Shown in pieces: positions 34,736 to 43,239 of a stretch of 64,000 nucleotides of DNA. Numbering within the stretch: position 1 is the first letter of the stretch; every line of letters starts with the position of its first letter. This DNA is from Moheibacter sp035515075 (lineage in GTDB: Bacteria > Bacteroidota > Bacteroidia > Flavobacteriales > Weeksellaceae), in assembly GCA_035515075.1 (NCBI GenBank), contig DATJBZ010000012.1, forward strand, positions 65,688 through 129,687, given 5' to 3'. The notes under the pieces were generated by a model. That model was given only the letters and a program-made list of their open reading frames with translations, searched no databases and was not told where the DNA came from. The translations under genes were made by a program, and so were the position numbers.

Positions 34736-35923
34736 ATGGCAAAGGAAACTTTTAATCGTAATAAGCCGCACTTGAATATCGGTACTATCGGTCACGTTGA
34801 CCATGGTAAAACTACTTTGACTGCAGCTATTACCAAAGTATTAGCTGATGCTGGCTTCTCAGAAGCTAAAGCATACGATCAGATCGATAACGCTCCAGAA
34901 GAAAGAGAAAGAGGTATTACTATCAATACATCTCACGTGGAGTATGAAACAGAAGGGCGTCACTATGCGCACGTTGACTGTCCAGGTCACGCGGATTACG
35001 TTAAAAACATGGTTACTGGTGCTGCACAAATGGATGGTGCTATCTTAGTTGTTGCTGCAACAGATGGTCCTATGCCTCAAACTCGTGAGCACATCTTATT
35101 GTGTCGTCAGGTAAACGTTCCTCGTATCGTTGTTTTCTTGAATAAAGTTGACATGGTAGATGACGCTGAATTGTTAGAGTTGGTAGAAATGGAAGTGAGA
35201 GACTTGCTTTCTTCTTACGAATATGACGGAGACAACACACCAGTTCTTCAAGGTTCTGCATTAGGTGCATTGAACGGAGAGCAAAAATGGGTTGACTCAG
35301 TTTTGACTTTGATGCAGTCTGTTGACGAGTGGATTGAATTGCCAGTTCGTGACCAAGACAAACCTTTCTTGATGCCAGTTGAGGACGTATTCTCAATTAC
35401 TGGACGTGGAACTGTTGCTACAGGTCGTATCGAATCAGGAGTAATTAATACTGGTGACGGTGTTGACATCGTAGGTATGGGAGAAGAGAAATTGACTTCT
35501 ACAATTACTGGGGTGGAAATGTTCCGTAAGATTTTGGATAGAGGAGAAGCTGGAGACAACGTAGGATTGTTGTTGAGAGGAATTGAGAAATCTGATATCC
35601 GTCGTGGAATGGTGATCGTTAAAACTGGTTCAGTTAAACCTCACAAAAAATTCAAAGCAGAAGTTTATATCTTGACAAAAGAAGAAGGAGGTCGTCACAC
35701 ACCTTTCCATAACAACTACCGTCCTCAGTTCTACGTACGTACGACTGACGTAACTGGAGAAATCCAATTACCAGAAGGAGTTGAAATGGTATTGCCAGGT
35801 GATAACTTGACCATTACTGTTGACTTGTTGCAACCAATTGCATTGAACGAAGGACTTCGTTTCGCTATCCGTGAAGGAGGTAGAACAGTTGGTGCTGGTC
35901 AGGTAACTGAAATCCTTGAATAA
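34736..35923 (+). CDS. tuf: Elongation factor Tu
   Basis: 395 residues. GTP-binding motifs GHVDHGKTT near 19, DCPGHADYV near 81 and NKVD near 136; the effector region holds ERERGITINTSHVEY. It delivers aminoacyl-tRNA to the ribosome. Codon choice is visibly different from the neighbours (many GGT, GTT, CGT and GAC codons), as expected for a very highly expressed gene. It lies inside the tRNA cluster, as is usual in the phylum, and a hairpin follows before tRNA-Trp. Confidence 0.98.
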   Translation: MAKETFNRNKPHLNIGTIGHVDHGKTTLTAAITKVLADAGFSEAKAYDQIDNAPEERERGITINTSHVEYETEGRHYAHVDCPGHADYVKNMVTGAAQMDGAILVVAATDGPMPQTREHILLCRQVNVPRIVVFLNKVDMVDDAELLELVEMEVRDLLSSYEYDGDNTPVLQGSALGALNGEQKWVDSVLTLMQSVDEWIELPVRDQDKPFLMPVEDVFSITGRGTVATGRIESGVINTGDGVDIVGMGEEKLTSTITGVEMFRKILDRGEAGDNVGLLLRGIEKSDIRRGMVIVKTGSVKPHKKFKAEVYILTKEEGGRHTPFHNNYRPQFYVRTTDVTGEIQLPEGVEMVLPGDNLTITVDLLQPIALNEGLRFAIREGGRTVGAGQVTEILE

Positions 35924-35949
35924 GTCTTAGATTTATCAATATAAAAGAA

Positions 35950-35984
35950 AAGGTGTTTTCGGTTTTCGGATTCGAAAGCACCTT
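35950..35984 (+). terminator. Stem-loop between tuf and tRNA-Trp
   Basis: A 12-bp stem (aaggtgttttcg with cgaaagcacctt, one G-U pair). The T-run is weak (ctttg), so it may be a partial terminator or an mRNA 3'-end stabiliser. Confidence 0.55.
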
Positions 35985-35993
35985 CTTTGAAAT

Positions 35994-36065
35994 ACGGGCA
36001 TAGTATAATGGTTAGTATCGCGGTCTCCAAAACCGCTGGTCAGGGTTCGAATCCTTGTGCCCGTG
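35994..36065 (+). tRNA. tRNA-Trp (CCA anticodon)
   Basis: Acceptor ACGGGCA/TGCCCGT, anticodon stem GCGGT/ACCGC around CTCCAAA, T arm CAGGG-TTCGAAT-CCTTG. It sits between tuf and secE as in other Bacteroidota. Confidence 0.96.
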
Positions 36066-36080
36066 CAATCGATAGAAATT

Positions 36081-36275
36081 ATGAAGTTAAAAGAATATAT
36101 TAAAGATTCATTTTACGAATTTAAAGATCATGTTACTTGGCCAGCTTGGGCAAGTTTGCAACAAGACACGATTATTGTAGCAATCGCTACGGTTATCTTG
36201 GCTTTGTTTTTATATGCAGTGGATTCTTTATTTGGTAATTTTATAATTAAAAATATTTTTGAATTACTTAGGTAA
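36081..36275 (+). CDS. secE: Preprotein translocase subunit SecE
   Basis: 64 residues, one membrane helix (about 34-52) after the amphipathic helix with the conserved DHVTWPAWASL. The start is the ATG at 36081; a GTG at 36057 would lie inside tRNA-Trp. SecE clamps SecY in the inner membrane. nusG follows 29 bases downstream, the universal pairing. Confidence 0.95.
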   Translation: MKLKEYIKDSFYEFKDHVTWPAWASLQQDTIIVAIATVILALFLYAVDSLFGNFIIKNIFELLR

Positions 36276-36304
36276 GCCTTGTAATTTGAAAAGAAAATTG
36301 GATT

Positions 36305-36850
36305 ATGAGTGATAAAAAATGGTACGTTCTGAAAACCGTTAGTGGTCAGGAAGTGAAGATTAAGAAGTATATTGAAAACGAAATTCAGTACCATAAGTTA
36401 GAGGATTTCGTAGGACAAGTAGTTGTTCCTATGGAGAAGGTTGTCCAAATCCGTAATGGTAAGCGTGTACAAAAAGAAAAAGTACACTATCCAGGGTATG
36501 TGATGATCGAAGCCATTTTGGCAGGAGAAGTGCCTCACATCATTCGAAGCATTCCTGGTGTGATCAGCTTCTTAAGCGCGACGAAAGGGGGAGATCCTGT
36601 GCCTATGAGAGCTTCTGAGGTCAATAGAATGTTGGGTAGAGTGGATGAATTGGCTGAGTCTGATGAGAACATGATCCACATTCCTTATTTAGTAGGAGAA
36701 ACCGTCAAAGTGATCGACGGACCTTTCAATGGTTTCAACGGAACAATTGAGAAAATCAACGAGGACAAACGTAAATTGGAAGTAATGGTGTTGATTTTCG
36801 GAAGAAAAACACCGCTTGAACTTTCTTTTATGCAAGTAGAAAAAGTCTAG
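36305..36850 (+). CDS. nusG: Transcription termination/antitermination protein NusG
   Basis: 181 residues: NGN domain (WYVLKTVSGQEVKIKKYIEN, GYVMIEAIL, PGVISFL) and a C-terminal KOW domain (VKVIDGPFNGFNGTIEKI, about 133-150). It couples RNA polymerase to Rho or ribosomes. Unusually, the next genes are not rplK-rplA: a strong bidirectional terminator and a convergent glutamine synthetase gene follow. Confidence 0.97.
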   Translation: MSDKKWYVLKTVSGQEVKIKKYIENEIQYHKLEDFVGQVVVPMEKVVQIRNGKRVQKEKVHYPGYVMIEAILAGEVPHIIRSIPGVISFLSATKGGDPVPMRASEVNRMLGRVDELAESDENMIHIPYLVGETVKVIDGPFNGFNGTIEKINEDKRKLEVMVLIFGRKTPLELSFMQVEKV

Positions 36851-36871
36851 AAACTTACAGATAAAACAAAA

Positions 36872-36903
36872 AATCCCATTCATCATTGAGTGGGATTTTT
36901 TTA
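36872..36903. terminator. Bidirectional intrinsic terminator after nusG
   Basis: An 11-bp stem (aatcccattca with tgagtgggatt, one G-U pair), A-run before and T7 after. It serves nusG on the plus strand and the glutamine synthetase gene on the minus strand. Confidence 0.85.
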
Positions 36904-36923
36904 TGCTTAAACTTTTTTATTGA

Positions 36924-39110
36924 TTATTTTGTAAATAATAACTCACGGTATTTTACCAAAGGCCAAATCTCATCGTCGACCATCATTTCCAGTTCATCCA
37001 CATACGTACGCAAAGTATCAAATATTGGTTTTACTTCATTTGCATAAGTATTCGCCATTTCTTGTGAATTTAGGATGGCTTTCGAGCGATTCATTTGTTC
37101 CAACAATTCATCCACAGAAACTTTGATGCCTGTGATGCCTTCAGAAATTCTACGGATCAGATCCATTTGCTCTTTGGCGAGTTGTTGAAATTCATCTGCT
37201 TCAAAAATTTCTTTCAAACCTTGTACATTTCGGATCAACTTGTTTTGGTACAAAATGGCGGTTGGAATGATATGGTTTCTAGCCAAATCTGCCAATACTT
37301 GTGCTTCGATATCGATCAATGCACAATATTTGTTCAGCTTTAATTCATTTCTCGCTTCAATTTCAACTTGGCTCAACACAGCATTGTCGATGAACAAATC
37401 CATGAATTTCTTTTCTAATTCAACTTTCAAAGCTTCGGGCGTCGTTCTTAAATTTCTTAAACCTCGTTTGGCTGCTTCTTTTTCCCAAGAATCACTGTAG
37501 CCGTCACCTTCAAATAAAACTTGTTTGGAAGTCTTGATGTAATCGCGCAAAACGTTGAACAATGCTTCATCTTTTTTCAATCCTTTTGCAATGAGCGCAT
37601 CGACTTCTTTTTTGAAAGCTTTCAATTGGTGTGCAACGATGGTATTCAAAACCATCATCGGCTCAGCACAGTTCGCAGAAGAACCTACAGCACGAAATTC
37701 AAATTTATTTCCAGTAAACGCAAAAGGCGAAGTCCGGTTTCTATCGGTATTGTCCAGCAAGATTTCTGGTATTTTCCCGACGATATTCAATTTTAAATCT
37801 GTCTTTTCATCTGGAGAAAGCTTTCCTTTCTTTACTTTTTCCAATTCATCCAAAACCGCTGACAATTGTGAGCCGATGAAAATTGAAATGATGGCTGGTG
37901 GGGCTTCATGTGCGCCCAATCGATGGTCATTGCTCGCTGTAGCAATGGAACTTCTCAAAATATCGCCATATTCACTCACTGCTTTGATAGTGTTGATGAA
38001 AAAGGTTAAAAATTGTAAATTCTTTTTTGGGTTTTTTCCCGGACTCAGTAAGTTTTCACCGCGATCAGTACTCAAGGACCAATTGTTGTGTTTTCCAGAA
38101 CCATTGACGCCTACAAAAGGCTTTTCGTGCAAAAGTACTCTGAAATGGTGTTTTTTGGCAATTCTTGCCATCACATCCATCAACAAGGAATTGTGGTCCA
38201 CCGCTTGGTTGGCTTCCTCAAAAATCGGTGCGCATTCAAATTGGTTGGGAGCCGTTTCGTTGTGTCGAGTTTTGACTGGAATGCCCAATTTCAAAGATTC
38301 CACTTCCAATTCTTGCATGAAACGAATTACCCGCAAGGAAATGGAGCCAAAATAATGGTCACCCAATTGTTGTCCTTTTGCGGCCGAATGCCCCAATAAA
38401 GTTCTGCCTGTCAATTGCAAATCAGGGCGTGCGTTGAACAAAGCTGCATCGACTAAAAAATACTCTTGTTCCCAACCTAAGGTCGAATACACTTTGTTGA
38501 CATTGCGGTCAAAATAACGGGCAACGTCTGTTGCTGCTTCATCCACAGCTTGCAATGCACGCAACAAAGGCGTTTTGTAATCCAAGGTTTCGCCTGTATA
38601 GGAGATGAACACGGATGGGATGCACAAGGTGGTGTCGATGATGAAGGCAGAAGAGGTTGGATCCCATGCCGAATAGCCACGCGCTTCAAATGTATTTCGG
38701 ATGCCGCCACTCGGAAAACTTGAGGCATCAGGTTCTTGTTGCACCAACATGGAACCGTTGAACTGTTCGATGGCATTGCCATTTTCTGTGGTGTTAAAAA
38801 ATGCATCGTGCTTTTCTGCGGTCGTTCCTGTTAGCGGTTGAAACCAATGGGTATAATGTGTAGCGCCTTTTGATAAGGCCCATTCCTTCATGGCTGAAGA
38901 AACTTGGTCAGCGATTTCTCTGGGGATTTTTTCTCCTTTTTCTTTGGCAGCAACGATGTATTTGTACGCACTTTTGGTCAAATACTCTTGCATGGTTTCG
39001 TCTGAGAAAACATTTTGATTGTACAATTTAGAAAGTCGACTGGGGATTTCTACTGCAATAGGTTCTCGTTTGATGGCTTCTTTCAAAGCATGAAATCTAA
39101 GTTTAGACAT
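36924..39110 (-). CDS. glnN: Glutamine synthetase type III
   Basis: 728 residues, the length of GSIII and far longer than GSI or GSII. Marks include the N-terminal GSIII-only region, FPSGGIRNTFEARGYSAWDP near 133, the active-site stretch ETAPNQFECAPIFEEANQAVDHN near 285, VNGSGKHNNWS near 332 and the C-terminal helical domain. It makes glutamine from glutamate, ammonia and ATP in the cytosol. It stands alone and converges on nusG. TAATTTTG on the minus strand (39140-39147) is a likely -7 element 29 bases upstream. Confidence 0.95.
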   Translation of the reverse strand: MSKLRFHALKEAIKREPIAVEIPSRLSKLYNQNVFSDETMQEYLTKSAYKYIVAAKEKGEKIPREIADQVSSAMKEWALSKGATHYTHWFQPLTGTTAEKHDAFFNTTENGNAIEQFNGSMLVQQEPDASSFPSGGIRNTFEARGYSAWDPTSSAFIIDTTLCIPSVFISYTGETLDYKTPLLRALQAVDEAATDVARYFDRNVNKVYSTLGWEQEYFLVDAALFNARPDLQLTGRTLLGHSAAKGQQLGDHYFGSISLRVIRFMQELEVESLKLGIPVKTRHNETAPNQFECAPIFEEANQAVDHNSLLMDVMARIAKKHHFRVLLHEKPFVGVNGSGKHNNWSLSTDRGENLLSPGKNPKKNLQFLTFFINTIKAVSEYGDILRSSIATASNDHRLGAHEAPPAIISIFIGSQLSAVLDELEKVKKGKLSPDEKTDLKLNIVGKIPEILLDNTDRNRTSPFAFTGNKFEFRAVGSSANCAEPMMVLNTIVAHQLKAFKKEVDALIAKGLKKDEALFNVLRDYIKTSKQVLFEGDGYSDSWEKEAAKRGLRNLRTTPEALKVELEKKFMDLFIDNAVLSQVEIEARNELKLNKYCALIDIEAQVLADLARNHIIPTAILYQNKLIRNVQGLKEIFEADEFQQLAKEQMDLIRRISEGITGIKVSVDELLEQMNRSKAILNSQEMANTYANEVKPIFDTLRTYVDELEMMVDDEIWPLVKYRELLFTK

Positions 39111-39282
39111 AATTGCCCTATGTTTTTGTTAGTAAAGAGCAAAATTATGGCAATATTTTTAATTGACCCCTTCAATTTTAGGGGTATTTTTTAATTTTAT
39201 GTAAAAGTTCAGCTAAAGTGAGTCAAAGTAGATTACTGTTTGATGAAAAAAGATTTTGAAGCGCTTCATTTTTGGCCACAAA

Positions 39283-39324
39283 AAAAGCAGGAAAGAACTT
39301 ACCGCTCTTTTCTGCTTTTATATT
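39283..39324 (-). terminator. Intrinsic terminator of grpE-dnaJ
   Basis: A 14-bp stem (aaaagcaggaaaga with tcttttctgctttt, one G-U pair), 43 bases downstream of the dnaJ stop on the minus strand. Confidence 0.75.
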
Positions 39325-39366
39325 TTACATCAACCTGTTCAGTAATTCGAGAAAATTGTCCGCAAA

Positions 39367-40485
39367 TTAATTGAACATTTCTTTCACTCGATCAAAGAAT
39401 GATTTGTCATTTTTAGTTGGATGTGGACTGAAATTATCGTCTTCCAACATTCTTTCGAAGAATTCTTGTTGTTCTTTGTTCAATTTGTCTGGCGTCCAAA
39501 CATTGACATGCACAAACATATCTCCGTTTCCATAGCCGTTTAGGCTTGGTAATCCTTGTCCTTTCAGGCGGAGAACTTTTCCAGATTGTGTGCCTTTGTC
39601 GATTTTGATTCTGACTTTGTTGTTGACCGTAGGGATTTCTTTGGAGGCGCCTAAAATGGCTTCTGGAATGGAAATGTACAAATCATAGTGCAAGTTGTTG
39701 CCATCTCTTTTCAAATCTTTGTCCACTTCTTCATCGATGACAACGAGTAAATCTCCGGGAACTCCATCAAATGGTGCGTCATTTCCTTTACCTGAAACTT
39801 GTAATTGAATACCTTCTCTAACACCAGCAGGAATTTTTATTTCAACGGTTTCTTCTATTTTGGTCAAACCTTGGTTGTTGGCTCCTGATGGGATGTGATC
39901 GGCAACTTTACCGATTCCTTGACAGCTTCCACAGGGAACGGTAGTTTGCATTTGGCCTAAAAAAGTATTGGAAATTTTGGTTTGGTAACCACTTCCTTGA
40001 CAGGTTGGACAAGTTTTGAAAGTCGTTCCTTTGGCTTGTTTGAACCTTTTGACTTTGACTTTTTTGGTGGTACCATTCATCATTTCTTCCAGATTCAATT
40101 TCACGCGTATGCGCAAATCAGAACCTTTCATACGTCTTGGACCTCGTTGTTGCTGTTGTCCAAAGCCTCCGCCAAATCCGCCACCGAAAATGTCGCCAAA
40201 ATGAGAGAAGATATCCTCCATATTCATTCCACCGCCGCCGCCAAATCCACCAGCTGCACCGCCCATTCCGGCATGACCAAATTGGTCATAACGCTGTTTC
40301 TTCTGAGGATCACTTAGGACTTCATAAGCTTCTGCCGCTTCTTTGAATTTTTCTTCTGCGGCTTTGTCACCTGGATTTTTATCAGGATGGAATTGAATTG
40401 CTTTCTTTCGATAAGCTTTTTTGATCTCTTCTGCCGAAGCCGTTTTGGCTACTTCTAATATTTCGTAATAATCTCTTTTTGCCAT
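39367..40485 (-). CDS. dnaJ: Chaperone protein DnaJ
   Basis: 372 residues. J domain with HPD at 33-35, a Gly/Phe-rich region (73-112), a reduced zinc-binding region and the C-terminal substrate-binding domains. Only two CxxCxGxG motifs are present (C159/C162 and C185/C188) instead of the usual four, so a single zinc site. It stimulates DnaK ATPase. grpE lies 63 bases upstream in the same operon; dnaK is elsewhere. Confidence 0.95.
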   Translation of the reverse strand: MAKRDYYEILEVAKTASAEEIKKAYRKKAIQFHPDKNPGDKAAEEKFKEAAEAYEVLSDPQKKQRYDQFGHAGMGGAAGGFGGGGGMNMEDIFSHFGDIFGGGFGGGFGQQQQRGPRRMKGSDLRIRVKLNLEEMMNGTTKKVKVKRFKQAKGTTFKTCPTCQGSGYQTKISNTFLGQMQTTVPCGSCQGIGKVADHIPSGANNQGLTKIEETVEIKIPAGVREGIQLQVSGKGNDAPFDGVPGDLLVVIDEEVDKDLKRDGNNLHYDLYISIPEAILGASKEIPTVNNKVRIKIDKGTQSGKVLRLKGQGLPSLNGYGNGDMFVHVNVWTPDKLNKEQQEFFERMLEDDNFSPHPTKNDKSFFDRVKEMFN

Positions 40486-40548
40486 TTTTGTCTTTCACTA
40501 AAAAACGTACAAAGCAAGCTTTGTGTATGTTTTTGTATTTAAATTATA

Positions 40549-41061
40549 TTATTGACCCACCACTACTTTGGCGTAGCGGATGATTTTATCGGTCAAAGCA
40601 TAACCTGTTTCTATGATGTCGATGACTTTGCCTTTTAACTCTTCTGAAGGAGCAGGAATTTGGGTCACTGCTTCCATTTGGTCTGTGTTGAAATCATCCC
40701 CTACATTGATCTCCAGCGCTTTCAAGCCTTTGGATCGCAAGGTTTCAATCATTTTATTTTGAATCAATTGAACGCCTTGCAAATGCTGTTGTTCCGCTGA
40801 TTTTCCAATTTCTTTGATTGCTCTTTCAAAGTCATCTAAAATTGGCAACAAGGAGGTTATGGTCTCAGCATTGGCGGTTTTAAAGATATCCAAGCGTTCT
40901 TTTGCCGTTCTTTTTTTGAAATTATCAAACTCAGCGAACAAACGTAAAAACTGGTCTTTCTCTTTTTGCAATTGTTCTTTTAAAAGTTCAGTTTCTGATG
41001 GTTTTTCTGTTGTGTTTTCTTGGTCCAACACATTTTCTTCTTCTATCAATTCTTCTGACAT
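40549..41061 (-). CDS. grpE: Nucleotide exchange factor GrpE
   Basis: 170 residues: a long N-terminal coiled coil (about 15-90, LRLFAEFDNFKKRTAKERLD) and a C-terminal beta domain (QMEAVTQIPAPSEELKGKVIDIIETGYALTDKIIRYAKVVVG, given here as the family mark in its conserved order of elements). It releases ADP from DnaK. TATATTTG on the minus strand at 41086-41093 is a probable -7 element 24 bases before the start codon. Confidence 0.94.
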   Translation of the reverse strand: MSEELIEEENVLDQENTTEKPSETELLKEQLQKEKDQFLRLFAEFDNFKKRTAKERLDIFKTANAETITSLLPILDDFERAIKEIGKSAEQQHLQGVQLIQNKMIETLRSKGLKALEINVGDDFNTDQMEAVTQIPAPSEELKGKVIDIIETGYALTDKIIRYAKVVVGQ

Positions 41062-41160
41062 TTTTCTGATTTTCTTCTAAAAGGACAAATATATTGCCAA
41101 GCTATCGATTGATGACTTTTTGGCATAATTTGAAAGGGATTGTTTGCAAAGTCGTGCATA

Positions 41161-41195
41161 AAAAAACTGACGATATACATATCGTCAGTTTTTTC
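41161..41195 (-). terminator. Intrinsic terminator of the NlpE-like gene
   Basis: A near-perfect inverted repeat (aactgacgatat / atatcgtcagtt) flanked by A and T runs, 18 bases downstream of the minus-strand stop. Confidence 0.85.
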
Positions 41196-41212
41196 TTTCT
41201 TTTTATGAGCGA

Positions 41213-41659
41213 TTACTTTTTGCTCAACACATAATTTTCAGCCAAAGGACCAGTGATAGGATTGCCTTCCATGTCCAAATGACGGATGCGGTTTTCCTCT
41301 ACTTTGTAAAAGGGCGAAGCTTCTCCAGGTTTCAAACCTTCCAATTCGATGTTGTTACCATCCGCAGCCCAGCTGAAATTTCCACGCAAAGTGTCCACAG
41401 CAACGTCTCTTTTGCCCAAATATTCATGGGTCAATTCAAAGGTTTTGTCGCTGTTCAAGGTCAATTCAGTTTTGATGCCTTCGCAATCTGCACAAGGCAA
41501 AGTGCCACTGTACGTTCCGTCCCAATCCAAAGCAATTTCCGAAGTGTGCATGTCCACCATTTCTTCATTGACAGTTTCTGGTTGAGGTGTTTCTGTTTTT
41601 TTGTTACATGAAATGACTGCAAAAGCCATCACTACAAGGACGATTAAATTTAGTTTCAT
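41213..41659 (-). CDS. NlpE-like copper resistance lipoprotein
   Basis: 148 residues from the ATG at 41659; a start ten codons upstream would lengthen the signal peptide awkwardly. Lipobox AVISC (Cys18). The NlpE N-terminal barrel is marked by WDGTYSGTLPCADCEGIKTELTL with the CxxC pair near 66-69. In E. coli NlpE senses surface contact and copper through Cpx; no Cpx genes are visible here. The C-terminal OB domain of enteric NlpE is absent, as in other short homologues. Confidence 0.88.
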   Translation of the reverse strand: MKLNLIVLVVMAFAVISCNKKTETPQPETVNEEMVDMHTSEIALDWDGTYSGTLPCADCEGIKTELTLNSDKTFELTHEYLGKRDVAVDTLRGNFSWAADGNNIELEGLKPGEASPFYKVEENRIRHLDMEGNPITGPLAENYVLSKK

Positions 41660-41766
41660 CTTTAGTTTTTTTAGTGAATATTCAATCAAAATAGTTGATT
41701 ATCAATATATGTTTCAAAAATAAGACCAAAATTATTTCAAGAGAAACTTCTTTTATATTGTTGGGC

Positions 41767-41795
41767 TTTGGCTTTCTATAATTTGCCTAAATTTG
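41767..41795 (+). promoter_or_regulatory. Promoter of the sugar kinase / RapZ-C operon
   Basis: TTTG (41767-41770), a 17-base spacer and TAAATTTG (41788-41795), 13 bases before the first ATG. Confidence 0.5.
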
Positions 41796-41808
41796 TGGAA
41801 AGTTCATT

Positions 41809-42816
41809 ATGCATTCAACCATCGAATCTTTTTTAATCAAACATTACGGTCAAACAGCTGTTGATTCACTGACTTTGTTGGCAGAAAGTGGCTCATCTAG
41901 AAAATATTATCGTTTCTATTCAGCCGAAATTCCTTTTATTTTGACAGAAAGTAAAAACGTGGCAGAAAATCAAACTTTTTTATATTTCACTCAGCATTTC
42001 TCAAATGTTATGGATTGTTTCCCAGAAATTATGGAAGTATCAGAGGATTTTTTATTGTATGTGCAAAGTGATTTGGGAGACGAATCTTTGATGAAATTAT
42101 TGATGGAAAACCCTCAAAAAGCAAAAGCTATGTTTGAGAAATCCGTCATTCAATTGGCGCAAATGCAAGTTTTGGGTGATAAGGATTTAGATTATTCCAA
42201 ATGTTTTAGTTATCCTAAATTCAATTATTTATTGGTTTTGCGCGATTTGTTTTCGTTCAAAAATTATTATTTAAACTTGGTTGGCATTGAATTCAATCAT
42301 GGAGAATTGCTGAAGGACTTTGAACGATTGGCATTGGATTTTGAACAGATTTCAGAACAATATTTCGTTTTTCGTGATTTTCAATCGAGAAACATTATGA
42401 TTCATGATGGTGCGCCTTATTTTATTGATTACCAAGGTGGCATGAAAGGTCCCGTACAGTATGATTTGGTGTCTTTGATTTGGCAAGCCAAAGCGAACTT
42501 ATCGGTGGAATGGAAAGCAGATTTGTACGCATTGTATCAACAAGAATTTGTGCGATTGAAGCCTGAAGCGTTTGATCCCATTCAATTTAAAAAAGGCTAT
42601 GAACTTTGTTTGATCGAACGCTTGTTGCAAGTTTTGGGAACCTATGGTTTTCGAGGAATTTATGAGAAAAAAACGCATTTTTTAGAAAGCATTTCTTTTG
42701 CCTTACAAAATTTGGCGATGGTGAAAGATTTGGAGATTTTGAGCCAATATCCTGAATTGCAAAAGGTGATGAAAGAATTGGCATTGAATAAAGAGAAAAT
42801 AACAGAAAATGAATAA
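41809..42816 (+). CDS. Aminoglycoside-phosphotransferase-fold kinase, AmgK-like
   Basis: 335 residues with a bacterial small-molecule kinase fold. The catalytic loop reads FRDFQSRNIM near residue 188: the Asp and Asn of HxDxxxxN are kept, the first His is replaced. The metal Asp is in FIDYQGG near 204. It most resembles the kinase that phosphorylates N-acetylmuramate in cell wall recycling (AmgK) or related amino sugars. It overlaps the RapZ-C gene by 8 bases, and a sugar nucleotidyltransferase gene follows. The sugar specificity is inference. Confidence 0.8.
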   Translation: MHSTIESFLIKHYGQTAVDSLTLLAESGSSRKYYRFYSAEIPFILTESKNVAENQTFLYFTQHFSNVMDCFPEIMEVSEDFLLYVQSDLGDESLMKLLMENPQKAKAMFEKSVIQLAQMQVLGDKDLDYSKCFSYPKFNYLLVLRDLFSFKNYYLNLVGIEFNHGELLKDFERLALDFEQISEQYFVFRDFQSRNIMIHDGAPYFIDYQGGMKGPVQYDLVSLIWQAKANLSVEWKADLYALYQQEFVRLKPEAFDPIQFKKGYELCLIERLLQVLGTYGFRGIYEKKTHFLESISFALQNLAMVKDLEILSQYPELQKVMKELALNKEKITENE

Positions 42817-43228
42817 ACAATTGACGATCAATGTAAGGAGTTTTTCATACAAAAAGGAAATTCCAGCAGATCTTTCAGGAAATGGGGGAGGTTTTGTGTT
42901 TGACTGCCGTGGTGTGTTGAATCCTGGCCGAATTGAACAATACAAAACCCAAACCGGACGTGATGAAGCAGTGAAAGTTTATTTGGAAAATGAAACCCAA
43001 ATATCGGAGTTTTTAGCCGCGGCTTTTGCTATGGTTGATTTGACGGTGACGGATTATTTGGCGCGAGGATTTTCGAATTTGGAAGTGAATTTTGGTTGTA
43101 CGGGCGGACAGCATCGTTCGGTTTACTCGGCGGATGCGATGGCCCATCATTTGCAAGAAAAATTTCCAACGGCCCATGTTCAATTGCAGCATGTGGAACA
43201 AGAAGCCAAAAATTGGATCAACGAATAA
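42809..43228 (+). CDS. Stand-alone RapZ C-terminal domain protein
   Basis: 139 residues that match only the C-terminal half of RapZ/YvcJ: FDCRGVLNPGR near 30, the long middle helices and the nucleotide/sugar-binding loop NFGCTGGQHRSV near 92-103. The P-loop kinase half of full RapZ (about 150 residues) is missing. In E. coli this C-terminal domain binds glucosamine-6-phosphate and controls GlmS through small RNAs. Here it lies between an AmgK-like kinase gene and a nucleotidyltransferase gene, which suggests an amino-sugar-sensing role. Confidence 0.88.
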   Translation: MNKQLTINVRSFSYKKEIPADLSGNGGGFVFDCRGVLNPGRIEQYKTQTGRDEAVKVYLENETQISEFLAAAFAMVDLTVTDYLARGFSNLEVNFGCTGGQHRSVYSADAMAHHLQEKFPTAHVQLQHVEQEAKNWINE

Positions 43229-43239
43229 AATCAATCAAC

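Noticed and set aside
36057..36080. Longer SecE start at a GTG
   Set aside because: The GTG lies inside tRNA-Trp; the ATG at 36081 gives the usual SecE length.
37555..38355. 266-codon open frame opposite the glutamine synthetase gene
   Set aside because: It is antisense to a clear GSIII gene and has no family pattern; its openness follows from the codon use of the real gene.
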